A DNA stretch of 64,000 nucleotides from Imperialibacter sp965651695. Lineage in GTDB: Bacteria; Bacteroidota; Bacteroidia; Cytophagales; Cyclobacteriaceae. The stretch is taken from the NCBI GenBank assembly GCA_965651695.1, contig CBFGTI010000004.1:25120-89119 (forward strand), given 5' to 3'. Positions within the stretch are counted from its first letter, which is position 1; every line of letters starts with the position of its first letter. Below, piece after piece: positions 53,759-62,525 of the stretch. Below the pieces are notes generated by a model, which saw only the letters and a program-made list of their open reading frames with translations, had not been told where the DNA came from and searched no databases. Made by a program: the position numbers and the translations under genes.

Positions 53759-54130
53759 ATGCGAAAGAAAATACTGCTCATTGAAGATGACCGGGATGCT
53801 TCAATGATGTTGCAAATTTTGTTGAATAAAGCCGGCTACGATGTAGAGGCTTTTCATGAAGGGAAAGATATAGTTGAAAACAATTTCCAGATTCCTGACC
53901 TTTTTATTCTCGACAACAGCCTGCCCACCATCGAAGGTGTAGCCCTCTGCAAATACCTGCGCCTGAAGCCATTCACCAGAGACATTCCCATTATCATCAT
54001 TTCGGGTAGCGAACATATTGAAGCGAGGTCCAGCATGGCCGGCGCCAATTATTTTCTACCCAAGCCCCTTGATGTTAAACAGCTGCTGGCTATTGTAAGG
54101 CTGTGCCTGCCTGTGCCATTGGCTTTTTAG
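53759..54130 (+). CDS. Single-domain response regulator
   Basis: A 123-residue receiver with acidic pocket E9-D10-D11, phosphoacceptor D52 (LFILDNSLP), switch Ser near 82 (IIISGSEHI) and K102 (FLPKPLD). There is no output domain, so it acts by protein-protein contact or relay. It is 220 bases after the CHASE8-like kinase gene on the same strand, the most likely phosphodonor. Confidence 0.92.
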   Translation: MRKKILLIEDDRDASMMLQILLNKAGYDVEAFHEGKDIVENNFQIPDLFILDNSLPTIEGVALCKYLRLKPFTRDIPIIIISGSEHIEARSSMAGANYFLPKPLDVKQLLAIVRLCLPVPLAF

Positions 54131-54264
54131 ATACCGATTGAAACCGAAGCAGTGTGCAAGGTGAACGGATGTCGTGCGGAAACGCTTTGCTGCTGCTTTC
54201 GCTGCGGTTCATGTACGTGAAAACGCCCGGCGTTCGTTAAACAGAGGTACCTGCATTACCGTCT

Positions 54265-54651
54265 ATGATTTATAATCACGAAAAAAGTAAGCCCATCGCA
54301 CACCTTGCGTTTGTTCAGGGGGCGTATTTTGTCCTCACCGGGCTTTGGCCCCTTGTGCATATGGAAAGCTTTTTAATGGTAACCGGGCCCAAGGAAGACT
54401 TGTGGCTGGTGCGTACCGTGGGGATGCTAGCCGCCTGCATAGGTGTGGGGCTTTGTTCTGCCGGGTTTCAGCGCCGGGTGGTTTCACCGCTGATTGCCAT
54501 AGCTATGATATCGGCCGTCGGTTTTATCCTCATCGATGTGAGGTACGTGCTGGACAATGTAATAGCCTCCGTTTACCTGGCCGATGCTGCTGTGGAAATA
54601 ATTTTTTTCGGATGCTGGCTACTGATGCTGCTATCAACCAACCGGGGCTAG
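54265..54651 (+). CDS. Four-TM hypothetical membrane protein
   Basis: 128 residues with about four hydrophobic helices (LAFVQGAYFVLTGLWPLVHM; LVRTVGMLAACIGVGLCSAG; LIAIAMISAVGFILIDV; VYLADAAVEIIFFGCWLLML). I do not recognise a named family with certainty. It stands alone between the response regulator and a small lipoprotein-like gene. Integral inner-membrane location is the only inference supported. Confidence 0.72.
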   Translation: MIYNHEKSKPIAHLAFVQGAYFVLTGLWPLVHMESFLMVTGPKEDLWLVRTVGMLAACIGVGLCSAGFQRRVVSPLIAIAMISAVGFILIDVRYVLDNVIASVYLADAAVEIIFFGCWLLMLLSTNRG

Positions 54652-54838
54652 GCTGCACCCTCTCACCGCCTTCCCAACCGCTGCCAGGTCAATAGCCCCT
54701 GATAGCCCGTGAAAAACGGCGCCGTAATGTTATTGTTATTAGTCGCCCACCCATTCGTAAGTGCTTAGGGTTGAAATATATGCAAGCAGGATGCGTTTGG
54801 CTTTTAACCCATTTTCCATAATTAACCCTTAGCGTAAT

Positions 54839-55006
54839 ATGATTTCAAAAAATTACCTCACCCTCCTGTGCCTTTTTATGCTCACCACACTCGCCGGCTG
54901 CGAAATTGTAGGTGGCATATTCGAAGCGGGCGTATGGTTCGGCGTTGTGATAGTTGTACTGATAATTGCTGTGCTTATTTGGGCACTGAGAAAGTTTGTA
55001 GGTTAA
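54839..55006 (+). CDS. Small lipoprotein-like single-TM protein (55 aa)
   Basis: MISKNYLTLLCLFMLTTLAGC has a lipobox (LAGC, Cys 21), then EIVGGIFEAGVWFG and a second hydrophobic helix (VVIVVLIIAVLIWAL) ending RKFVG. This matches a widespread Bacteroidota small-protein type (CE.VGGIFKAG.W.G plus one helix). Function unknown; some databases label such proteins wrongly as a cytidylyltransferase. Confidence 0.7.
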   Translation: MISKNYLTLLCLFMLTTLAGCEIVGGIFEAGVWFGVVIVVLIIAVLIWALRKFVG

Positions 55007-55168
55007 CCCCGGCGCTTCTGCAAAAACGGAAACAACCCCCTATGATACCCGACTACCCAAGCCTGTGTATGGCAGCGGCAGTTTCCAGTTTTTCACCCTG
55101 GCGTCTCAGGCTGGTTGGCTCACAGCTTTGTGAGACACGGGCATGATGAGATGCCGGCGGGGCCGGTG

Positions 55169-55657
55169 TTACTGTATCGGATTGTTTTGCGCCAATGGAG
55201 CCGGCCGATGGAGGCTTTTGTAGAGAACGAGCAGGGCTGAAAGGATTACCAGATTTTTAAATATATACTGCCCCACAATGGAAAAACTGAACGGCTCATC
55301 CACAAATGCGTACTGCGGAAGAATAATGAGCGGCAGGAAGGTGCAGCACATATGCCAGATGGTGACAAGCAAAACCGGGCGTGGCTTCCAGTTGACGATC
55401 AGTGCCAGGCCGATCGATGTTTCGATAATGGCCAGCAAAATACACGCACTTGCACCGGAGAGCACATCAAACGTGATAACGCAAATAGTGTCGGCTGCCA
55501 GCTGCTCGGCAGGGCTGTACTGGGGGAAGAACTTTAAAGCACCAAAGGCAGTATAAATTATTCCAATGCTTACTCTCAAACACAGGAGTGCGTAGCGATC
55601 CAGCCATTTGATAAATTTGTTTTCAAGCGCACGTCCGTAATCTGTCAATCTCAGCAT
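55169..55657 (-). CDS. DoxX-like integral membrane protein
   Basis: 162 residues with four TM helices: ALLCLRVSIGIIYTAFGALKFF, FDVLSGASACILLAIIETSIGLALIV, PVLLVTIWHMCCTFLPLIIL, FKNLVILSALLVLYKSLH. The GIIYTAFGALKFFP and ETSIGLAL..NW patterns place it in the DoxX/DUF417-like superfamily. The role of these proteins is poorly defined; some take part in quinone-linked redox. Single-gene unit, convergent to the preceding small gene. Confidence 0.75.
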   Translation of the reverse strand: MLRLTDYGRALENKFIKWLDRYALLCLRVSIGIIYTAFGALKFFPQYSPAEQLAADTICVITFDVLSGASACILLAIIETSIGLALIVNWKPRPVLLVTIWHMCCTFLPLIILPQYAFVDEPFSFSIVGQYIFKNLVILSALLVLYKSLHRPAPLAQNNPIQ

Positions 55658-55900
55658 CCTGTCCTTCTATTTAAAAAATTCTGCGGTTTCACTTCCGCCA
55701 AAAATTCAAACTTAACACTAAACTCAAAAAAATGTAAAAATACGACCGGTTCTTTGCTATGACTTTTATCATTCCTGGATGATCGGGCAAAAAAATACTA
55801 CAAAAACCTGATAGTATCCGGGGTGCTCAAAAAGCCTGGCAGTCCCTCCTTTTTATGCAAGGTGTGGCGCCAACGTTACAGAGTGCTTTGCAGAAAAGCC

Positions 55901-55908
55901 TATCTTTG
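55901..55908 (+). promoter_or_regulatory. Bacteroidota -7 element TATCTTTG of the ClC gene
   Basis: Exact TAnnTTTG match 31 bases before the GTG at 55939. Its position argues against the longer frame that would begin at 55855 and favours the shorter start. Confidence 0.55.
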
Positions 55909-55938
55909 CGGCCTCATCCCTCTGTCAACAGCAATATT

Positions 55939-57198
55939 GTGAAACTAAAGAGTAAGAAAAAGTTACTTACATACCTGAACATCTTAGACCAGCCGATAAA
56001 GTTCAACCCCTTTTTGTTCAGCAGGTCATTTCTGCTCTGGGCAAGCCTGGGTCTCGCAGGGGGCATTGTAGCAGGCGTTTACTGGATAGTGCTGGAGTTT
56101 CTCACTCATAAGCTTGCCTTCTTTCAGGGGTGGCAGGTAGTGCCGGTAATGACGGTCGCAGGGCTTCTGGCCGGGCTTATTATCCATTTTATTGGCGACC
56201 CGGGCGAAATACACCTCATTGTAAACAACATCAGGTTCAATAAAGGGAAGCTGGACCCGAAGAACAATCCGTCCATGGTGCTCTCGTCGCTGTTGTGTGT
56301 GGCATCAGGGGGTAGCCTGGGGCCCGAGGCCCCGCTGGTGCAGGTAACGGGCTCCATGGGTAGCTGGCTCGGCAAAGTATTCAGGCTGAAGGGTGAGGAG
56401 TTCCGGTCGGTATCTATTGCAGGCATGGCGTCGGGCTTTACCGCACTGTTTGGTGCGCCCCTCGGTGGCAGCCTTTTCGCCCTCGAAATTCTGCATCACA
56501 AGCACGCTGTGGAATACTACCAGGCTATCATTCCGGCGTTGGTGGCCAGTAGTTTCAGCTACATCATTTTTGCACTGGTTGTCCATTTAGGCCTCGGCCC
56601 TGTGTGGGGCCTTCCGGCTTATGAGTTTGCGGGTGTTTTCGATTTTGGATACGCGGTACTATTCGGTGTGATGGCTGCAGCTGTAGGGTGGCTGTTTATT
56701 TATTGCACGAAATTTTTTAAGTCGGCGTTCGAGCAGCGCCCCCTGCCCATTTATGTCAAAACAACCATCGGCGGCCTTCTTTTGGGCACTATTGCATTCT
56801 ACCTGCCAATCACCCGGTATTTCGGGCATCATCAGCTCACCGAGCTGTTGGAAAGTCATTTTTCGCTGCAGTTGCTTGCAGCTATCTTGATCTTTAAAAT
56901 TGTCGCAATTGCTGTTACCGTTACGGCTGGCTGGAGGGGCGGTTTTATTATCCCACTGTTTTTCGCGGGTGCTACACTGGCACTCATTATCCACCAGGCT
57001 TTTCCCTCGGTGAGTTTGTCGTTAACTGTAATCAGTTGCATGGCGGCGATCAACGCCTGTGTTACCCGAACACCCATGAGCACCACCATTTTGCTCGCTA
57101 CGCTTACCGGTTTTACCTATTTTATCCCTATCCTTTTTGCAAGTCTTACCGGCTATTTCCTGGCTCCCCGCATCCCGTTTATAAAATCGCAAATGTAG
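55939..57198 (+). CDS. ClC-type chloride channel
   Basis: About 419 residues. The gating glutamate is E130 in GSLGPEAP; GAPLGGSLFALEILHHKH and GWRGGFIIPLFFAGA are further ClC motifs. At the internal proton-glutamate position of E. coli ClC (IIEEM) this protein has ALEIL, so the second Glu is Ile, which suggests channel-like rather than H+-coupled transport. The GSGIP filter motif is also altered (IGDPGEIH). I chose GTG 55939 because a promoter-like TATCTTTG lies just upstream; a longer frame from 55855 exists. Confidence 0.88.
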   Translation: MKLKSKKKLLTYLNILDQPIKFNPFLFSRSFLLWASLGLAGGIVAGVYWIVLEFLTHKLAFFQGWQVVPVMTVAGLLAGLIIHFIGDPGEIHLIVNNIRFNKGKLDPKNNPSMVLSSLLCVASGGSLGPEAPLVQVTGSMGSWLGKVFRLKGEEFRSVSIAGMASGFTALFGAPLGGSLFALEILHHKHAVEYYQAIIPALVASSFSYIIFALVVHLGLGPVWGLPAYEFAGVFDFGYAVLFGVMAAAVGWLFIYCTKFFKSAFEQRPLPIYVKTTIGGLLLGTIAFYLPITRYFGHHQLTELLESHFSLQLLAAILIFKIVAIAVTVTAGWRGGFIIPLFFAGATLALIIHQAFPSVSLSLTVISCMAAINACVTRTPMSTTILLATLTGFTYFIPILFASLTGYFLAPRIPFIKSQM

Positions 57199-57375
57199 AA
57201 AAAAACGAGCCGGCGAATCAGTAATCGGTAATCAGAGTGGTGGTAATCAGAGTGACCGGTAATTGTGATCGGCAAGTTCGGAGTGGAATTAAACAGCATG
57301 CAGTGTCAGACAGATCACCTCTCACCGATTACAGACCATAGCGCTTACCACTTACCGATCGCCGCTCACCGACCT

Positions 57376-58650
57376 TCACTCCACGTATTCCACCAAATGG
57401 CAGTAGAAGGTAGTCCCTTTGCCGGGTCTGCTTTTTACTTTGATGTGCCCACCATTTTTGGTGATGAAATAGTGCACAATGCTGAGCCCCATGCCATGCC
57501 CTTCGGCCTGGTTGGTAAACCGGTGAAATGGCTTAAATAAATTGCTTCCTATTTTTTCCATGTCCATACCTATACCGTTGTCTGCTACTGTAAGCACCAC
57601 TTTTTTGTTCTCTTTTGTAGCACGTATGTTCACCATCAGGGGCTCATCGGAGGCATATTTAACAGCATTGCTTATCAGGTTGCTCAGTATACTGTACAGA
57701 TATACCTTTGGGTATTTTATCGTGCTTACTTCGCTGAAGTTAAATGCCAGATTGCCTTTCTTTTTACCCAGGTAGGGGGAAAATTGTTCATGCAAATCGG
57801 CCGCAACGGCTTCAAGTTTCACCTCATCGGCCGACAACGCCACATCAGGGTCGTACTCAATATTTTTCTGCAAGCCATCGATTATGGCCCATATGCGCTC
57901 GCCGCTTTTCGCCACCAGCTTGATGAAATCGTCTTTCTCCCCTAACTCCTCGGCGCTTTCGGCCGCCTCGGTTGAAAGTCGAATGGTGGTGAGCGGATTT
58001 TTGAGATCGTGTGCCAGCGTGTAGGCTATCTGCTTCAGGTTTTCGTTTTTTTTCTCCAGTATCTGGTTTAGCCGTTTAATCTCGTCAATCTGCAGGTCGG
58101 CCTCTATGTTTTTCATTCTCAGCTGATCGGTTAGGTCGAGCAACTGAATGTTTCTTTTTTTGATTTCCTCATAGGGCGAAACCATTACCTCTTTCTCAAA
58201 ATGCTCCTTCCATCCCTTGAGAATAATATTATTGATAGGCGGGTGCTTCAGCGGAATTTGTTTGCCCAGGATCACGCAGGTGCCGGTGTCGCAGGTGTCT
58301 ATCTCAAAGCTATCCACCAGCTTTTTAGCATTCACAATACCGGTGCCCCGGCGGTGAATGTCCGTAATGCGCCGGGCCAGCACTTCTTCAAGATTGGGAA
58401 TCCCCGGTCCGTTATCGGAAAGCTCGGCTTCCAGCTGCAGTGTTTTTCCTTTGCCATTGATAAAAAACTGAATGCGCCCTTTGCAGGCAAATTCCAGGCA
58501 GTTGCGTGCGATCTCCGAAATAGCCGTGGCGAACCGGGTTTGGTCGGCAACAGTAAGCCCTGTGAGCTCTGCTATTTGGATAGCCCGCTTATGTGCCAGC
58601 ACCACGTCTATTTCATTGTCGATTTCAAAATGAATGATCTCAGTCCTCAT
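57376..58650 (-). CDS. Hybrid: RsbT-like ATPase domain plus histidine kinase
   Basis: 424 residues. The first ~135 are an RsbT/RsbW-type ATPase (AISEIARNCLEFACKG, LSDNGPGIP, RRGTGIVNAKKLVDSF). A coiled coil (155-205) leads to a kinase core with H214 in YTLAHDLKNPLTTIRLS, NLISNAVKYAS, DNGIGMDM and GHGMGLSIVHYF. There are no TM segments. It is the last gene of the stressosome operon and overlaps the phosphatase gene by 11 bases. It may turn stressosome state into a two-component output; the linked orphan receiver at 62526 is a candidate partner. Confidence 0.88.
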   Translation of the reverse strand: MRTEIIHFEIDNEIDVVLAHKRAIQIAELTGLTVADQTRFATAISEIARNCLEFACKGRIQFFINGKGKTLQLEAELSDNGPGIPNLEEVLARRITDIHRRGTGIVNAKKLVDSFEIDTCDTGTCVILGKQIPLKHPPINNIILKGWKEHFEKEVMVSPYEEIKKRNIQLLDLTDQLRMKNIEADLQIDEIKRLNQILEKKNENLKQIAYTLAHDLKNPLTTIRLSTEAAESAEELGEKDDFIKLVAKSGERIWAIIDGLQKNIEYDPDVALSADEVKLEAVAADLHEQFSPYLGKKKGNLAFNFSEVSTIKYPKVYLYSILSNLISNAVKYASDEPLMVNIRATKENKKVVLTVADNGIGMDMEKIGSNLFKPFHRFTNQAEGHGMGLSIVHYFITKNGGHIKVKSRPGKGTTFYCHLVEYVE

Positions 58651-59704
58651 TTTTTAGCAAGTAATTGTAAGGGTGCAATTGCTTTTTATGGCGTTTCAAT
58701 ACCATTACAAGGCTGTCATCCAGTCCCCGTCCGTAATCTTTGTAGAGAAAAGCCGCCAGTACGAGGGGGTCGTGTTTCTCTATATTGGGGTATTCAGCCA
58801 GCACCCACCTCGTAGAAACGCCGTCTGAGTGAATAACTAAAATATCCTGATCGTTCCACTTGGTAGCGCTTTCATTCAGGTTTCCCGGCATCGTATACCC
58901 CACAATGCCGTTGTGCGACACGCAGCTCTTCGTTTGGTCTTTGGAAACTACCCTGGCGGCGATGTTTCCTACCCCGGAAAATCTTAAGATGTTGTCGCTT
59001 GTGTTGGCAACACAGGCAAAGCATACGGCCCCACGGGTTTTTCTCAGTGTTTGATGAAGTTCCCTTAGCTGTGTATTGGTGGGCAGATGTTTGACATCCT
59101 TAAATGCATTAGTGGCTGTGTTGGCGGCGGTGTGCGCATTTACCCCGTGGCCGAGGCCATCGGCGGCCAGTATTTTGTGGTGGGTTTTTCCGCCCTGGTA
59201 GCTCCATCCGTCGCCACAGTAGCTTTCGCCGGGAGCCGATACGGCTATTACGCCAAGGCTTACTTCGGCCAACAGCCTGGTTTTTTCTTTCCTCGCAATG
59301 TATTTCCGAACTACGATCACCGTGCCTTTGCCGGGAAAAGAGCACATATCGAAATAGTCGGACAAACGAAAAATGGCACCCAAACCCTTGCCCATCGATG
59401 TTTTGGAGGTGGTGACACCGTCTTTCATCATGGCATAGGGATTGGCCATCCCCGGGCCGCCATCCAGGCACAATATCTCTATTCCCTTGTTTTCACCCTC
59501 TTTGATGGGTTTAAACAAAAAAGTGCCTCTTTCGCCTGCGTATTTTATCACGTTCGACACCATTTCCGAAACTATTATCTCTACTTCTCCCAGCATTGAG
59601 TCGGCAAAGCCCACATGCCTTGCAAGGTCTTTGATGTTTTTTTTTACTACTCCCGAAAAGCTCCTTTCCTGCAGCTCAACTTTCTGGTGGATTTTATCTT
59701 CCAT
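58640..59704 (-). CDS. ATP-binding SpoIIE/RsbX-type phosphatase fusion
   Basis: 354 residues. Residues 1-135 form an RsbT-like ATPase domain (IIVSEMVSNVIKYAGERG, LDGGPGMANPYAMM, MGKGLGAIFRLSDYFD); residues ~140-335 a PP2C/SpoIIE phosphatase (GDGWSYQGGKTHHKILAADGLGHG, FSGVGNIAARVV, ILVIHSDGVSTRW). RsbX in Bacillus dephosphorylates RsbR and RsbS to reset the stressosome. Here the two functions are on one chain. Overlaps rsbT by 11 bases and the hybrid kinase by 11 bases. Confidence 0.9.
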   Translation of the reverse strand: MEDKIHQKVELQERSFSGVVKKNIKDLARHVGFADSMLGEVEIIVSEMVSNVIKYAGERGTFLFKPIKEGENKGIEILCLDGGPGMANPYAMMKDGVTTSKTSMGKGLGAIFRLSDYFDMCSFPGKGTVIVVRKYIARKEKTRLLAEVSLGVIAVSAPGESYCGDGWSYQGGKTHHKILAADGLGHGVNAHTAANTATNAFKDVKHLPTNTQLRELHQTLRKTRGAVCFACVANTSDNILRFSGVGNIAARVVSKDQTKSCVSHNGIVGYTMPGNLNESATKWNDQDILVIHSDGVSTRWVLAEYPNIEKHDPLVLAAFLYKDYGRGLDDSLVMVLKRHKKQLHPYNYLLKNED

Positions 59705-60107
59705 TTTTCCATTTCAGGATGGTTACCGTAGTGCCTTTGCCTACTACTGTTTTTATGTCAAACTCATCCGCTAATTTTTTGGCGCCGGGTAAGCCGAGCC
59801 CCAGGCTTTTGTCGGTAGAATAGCCTTCTTTCATGGCCAGGCTTATGTCTCTTATTCCTGGTCCCTTGTCAGCAAATACCAGTTGCAGGCCGCTTTTGCT
59901 GAGGTGCGACACAATGTTGATGGTAACTTTGCCACCGTTGGCGTAGCGCAGCATGTTACGGACCAACTCACTGGCCGCGGTAATCAGTTTTGTTTGATTT
60001 ACCAGCCCCATTCCGATTTTCGAAGCCATTTCCTTTATTCTGTTTCTGAAAAAGATCACATCGTGCTCTTTTTCAATGGCGATCACTTCTTTTTGAAGGA
60101 TAATCAT
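59694..60107 (-). CDS. rsbT: Stressosome serine/threonine kinase RsbT
   Basis: 137 residues, a GHKL-type switch kinase. N box ELVRNMLRYANGG at ~47-59, G1 box ADKGPGIRD, G2 region KSLGLGLPGAKKLADEF and GKGTTVTILKW. In Bacillus RsbT phosphorylates RsbS and RsbR, leaves the complex and activates RsbU; no RsbU or sigma-B gene is present here. Four-base overlap with rsbS and 11-base overlap with the phosphatase gene. Confidence 0.93.
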   Translation of the reverse strand: MIILQKEVIAIEKEHDVIFFRNRIKEMASKIGMGLVNQTKLITAASELVRNMLRYANGGKVTINIVSHLSKSGLQLVFADKGPGIRDISLAMKEGYSTDKSLGLGLPGAKKLADEFDIKTVVGKGTTVTILKWKNGR

Positions 60108-60526
60108 AGGAAATCATGCGGCTCGTCCGGCTTAAGGTCTTCAGCATCACCATCTCCGGATTCCAACTCGATATCGATCTGTTTATTCAATAGATCCATC
60201 CCCTTTTCAACATTCAGCGCCGTGAGCACGCCTTTTAGGGGCAACCCCAACTCTACCAGGGTAATGGCCACTGCAGGCTGCATGCCCACCACTACCGTTT
60301 CAGCGTCCAACACCTTCGACATCTGAGCTATATTACCCAGTATCCGGCCCATAAAGGAGTCTACTATACTTACGGCCGAAATGTCGATGAGCACGCCTTT
60401 GGAGCCATGCTGGCTTATCTTTTGTATGAGGTCGGATTCGAGGGAAAGGGCCAATTTATCATAAAGGTCTACCTGTATTGTCACCAGCAGGAAATGGCCC
60501 ATCTTAAGAATTGGTATTTTATCCAT
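60104..60526 (-). CDS. rsbS: Stressosome STAS protein RsbS
   Basis: 140 residues, a single STAS domain with LIDISAVSIVDSFMGRILGNIA; S57 in the VDS motif corresponds to the Ser phosphorylated by RsbT. VVGMQPAVAITLVELGL is also typical. A ~25-residue acidic tail (ELESGDGDAEDLKPDEP) is longer than in Bacillus RsbS. It would form the stressosome core with RsbR. It lies 14 bases after rsbR. Confidence 0.92.
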   Translation of the reverse strand: MDKIPILKMGHFLLVTIQVDLYDKLALSLESDLIQKISQHGSKGVLIDISAVSIVDSFMGRILGNIAQMSKVLDAETVVVGMQPAVAITLVELGLPLKGVLTALNVEKGMDLLNKQIDIELESGDGDAEDLKPDEPHDFL

Positions 60527-60540
60527 TGCAAGTGCTAATG

Positions 60541-61401
60541 TTAGTTGCTGATCTTAACCACTCTAAAGCTTAGTATTTTTAATGCGTGTTTGAGGGCGCT
60601 GGCCAGTGTGGCCTTAGTTTCGATGTCTGCGAGGTCAATTCCCAGATGCACGATGGTTTGGGCAATTTCCGGCCTTATACCGCTTATAATACATTCGCCG
60701 CCCATCAGCCGGGTGGCGCTTACGGTTTTTATAAGGTGTTGCGCTACCAGCGAGTCTACGGCGGGCACGCCCGAAATATCGAGAATGGCTATGCTACTGC
60801 CCGTATTCACAATCTCGGTAAGCAGGTTCTCCATTACCACCTGCGTGCGGGCACTGTCCAGCGTGCCGATAATGGGCAGCGCCAGGATGCCGTCCCACAG
60901 CCGGATTACCGGGGTAGAAATTTCGGAGATCTCTTCCCGCTGCCGTAGGATCACTTCTTCGCGGCCCTTCAGGTAGGTGTCGAACGTAAAAAGACTCATC
61001 TGGTCAATCAGCCGGTTAATGCGCATCATTTGCTCGTAGTACCCCACCTTGTCATCTTTGTAATCTTTTTCCAGAGAAGTGAAAATGGCTTCTTTCAAAC
61101 TCAGCACAAAGGTGCCCGTTTCTTTTGGCGAAAAGCCTTTCTGCGCTCTGCTTATGGAAATACCTGCCAGCACCTCTTTTATTTTGTCGAAACGGTCATC
61201 CTCGAAGCCTTCGGTGCTCTCTGCAGCAAGGTCTTTTTTCAGGATGTCAATCATGCCTGAGAGCAGCTCATCCGATTGAATTCTCAGATCTTCATTGGTT
61301 ATCAGGTCTTCCCGAAGGCTTTCGTTTTGGAGCTGGTATTCCATCCAGGTATCCAGCAGTACTTTTTTCCTGTTTTGCAGGTTTTTCATATAGCCGGTCA
61401 T
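60541..61401 (-). CDS. rsbR: Stressosome sensor protein RsbR
   Basis: 286 residues. The N-terminal ~150 are an all-helical RsbR-type sensor of unknown ligand; the linker REEISEISTPVIRLWDGIL and the STAS domain (ALPIIGTLDSARTQVVMENLL, ILDISGVPAVDSLVAQHLI, GIRPEIAQTIVHLGIDL) are close to Bacillus RsbR. S217 (VDS) and T180 (IIGT) are the likely phosphosites. It is the first gene of the five-gene operon. Only one RsbR paralogue is seen, against several in Bacillus. Confidence 0.93.
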   Translation of the reverse strand: MTGYMKNLQNRKKVLLDTWMEYQLQNESLREDLITNEDLRIQSDELLSGMIDILKKDLAAESTEGFEDDRFDKIKEVLAGISISRAQKGFSPKETGTFVLSLKEAIFTSLEKDYKDDKVGYYEQMMRINRLIDQMSLFTFDTYLKGREEVILRQREEISEISTPVIRLWDGILALPIIGTLDSARTQVVMENLLTEIVNTGSSIAILDISGVPAVDSLVAQHLIKTVSATRLMGGECIISGIRPEIAQTIVHLGIDLADIETKATLASALKHALKILSFRVVKISN

Positions 61402-62200
61402 TTTGAAGAAAAGGGGTTTATGTAAGTGTTATTGCACTTTGATTTTTTGCTTCAACTAATAGTTCGAGGTAACATAGCGAGCCCGGTTGTAAGTGCCGGG
61501 TACAGATTGGCTCAAAGTATTGGGTCGATACTTTCTCAGTTAGAGAACGGGCTGTTAGCCAATTAAGTACATAAGGTAACCATATTTTGGTGACAAACCG
61601 AATCTTATTCAATATTTGGTTCGTCCCTTTGCAGGATTAGCAATTTCGTGCCGCAGCTTCATCTCCTTTTCCTCAGGTTTTTAGGAAACGGGTTTTCCAG
61701 CTGTAATGGACTCTTATTCCGAAGCGTCTCCGACCGGGTCCCCCCCTCATTGAGGCCGACGTGGAACGGGCGGGGGGAGGTTGTTGGAGTAAGAGCAAAA
61801 ACCTGACTTTTTAGCTTGGCCCCGGTAACCACCCGTTCCACGCGGCCCTTTTTCCCCCGTTCCACGTCGGCGCCGGCGGGGGACAGCGAAGGCCGCAACG
61901 GCAGCTCTTTTCAGTAGCTTTTTTTAAAAACGGAGTTTCTACCTGCAACGGATACCTTTTCCGAAGCGTCTCCGACCGGGTCTCCCCCTCATTGAGACCG
62001 ACGTGGAACGGACGGGGGGGTGTTGGAGTAAGAGCTAAATTTCGACCCTCTGCCTTGACCAAACAACCACCCTTTCAGGTGGCCTTCCAGCCCTCCCAGA
62101 GATAGCATGTTGCGTAATCTTACGTACACAGGAACTCAAGAAGCCCTCCTTCACTTATCCAGATAATAGAAAAAGCATGTATAGTTAATGCGGATCACTC
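61402..62200. other. Intergenic region with tandem and inverted GC-rich repeats
   Basis: About 800 bases. The first ~200 should hold the rsbR promoter (no TAnnTTTG seen). From ~61655 on it consists of the repeat described separately. No gene recognised. Confidence 0.6.
61655..62065. repeat. Two tandem copies of a ~240-bp degenerate repeat
   Basis: GAAGCGTCTCCGACCGGGTC begins at 61721 and again at 61963, an offset of 242. Each is followed by CTCATTGAG, CCGACGTGGAACGG and TTGGAGTAAGAGC. Between them CCCGTTCCACG occurs on the opposite strand, so the unit is partly palindromic. GCCGACGTGGAACGGG is shared with the 17.3-kb repeat. Confidence 0.85.
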
Positions 62201-62503
62201 ATGACAGAGCCCATTTACAGATGGAGCGGCGAATACTTCGGTTTTATCTACAACGGCAGGTTGTTTGACAAATACACCAGGTACCTGGGCTGGCTGGAGG
62301 CAGATGAGGTGTGGAATGCCGACGGAAGCTACCTCGGCGAGCTGTATAAGCGCAATTACATTCTGAGAGAAATAGCCGGAAAGGAAAAACCTGCCAAATC
62401 GCCGAGGACCGCGCCTCCCCGGCCGCCCATGCCCGAAATGAAACGTGACCGTATAGCCCGTACTTCGAGGGAGGGGTATAAAGACGCCCTGGACGCCCTC
62501 TGA
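62201..62503 (+). CDS. Small protein, 4-fold beta-flower-like
   Basis: 100 residues. The first 60 (YRWSGEYFGFIYNGRLFDKYTRYLGWLEADEVWNADGSYLGEL) show the repeated short-strand pattern x-G-x-(hydrophobic)-x-x-G-x-L(F/Y)D seen in the 4-fold beta-flower domain. A Pro/Arg-rich tail follows (PRTAPPRPPMPEMKRDRIAR). Function unknown. It converges with the response regulator gene. Confidence 0.65.
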   Translation: MTEPIYRWSGEYFGFIYNGRLFDKYTRYLGWLEADEVWNADGSYLGELYKRNYILREIAGKEKPAKSPRTAPPRPPMPEMKRDRIARTSREGYKDALDAL

Positions 62504-62525
62504 AAGACAAATGTGTGCCGGATGC

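Noticed and set aside
55855..55938. Longer N-terminus of the ClC protein
   Set aside because: A TATCTTTG promoter motif lies inside this stretch, and the added residues are not typical of ClC proteins.
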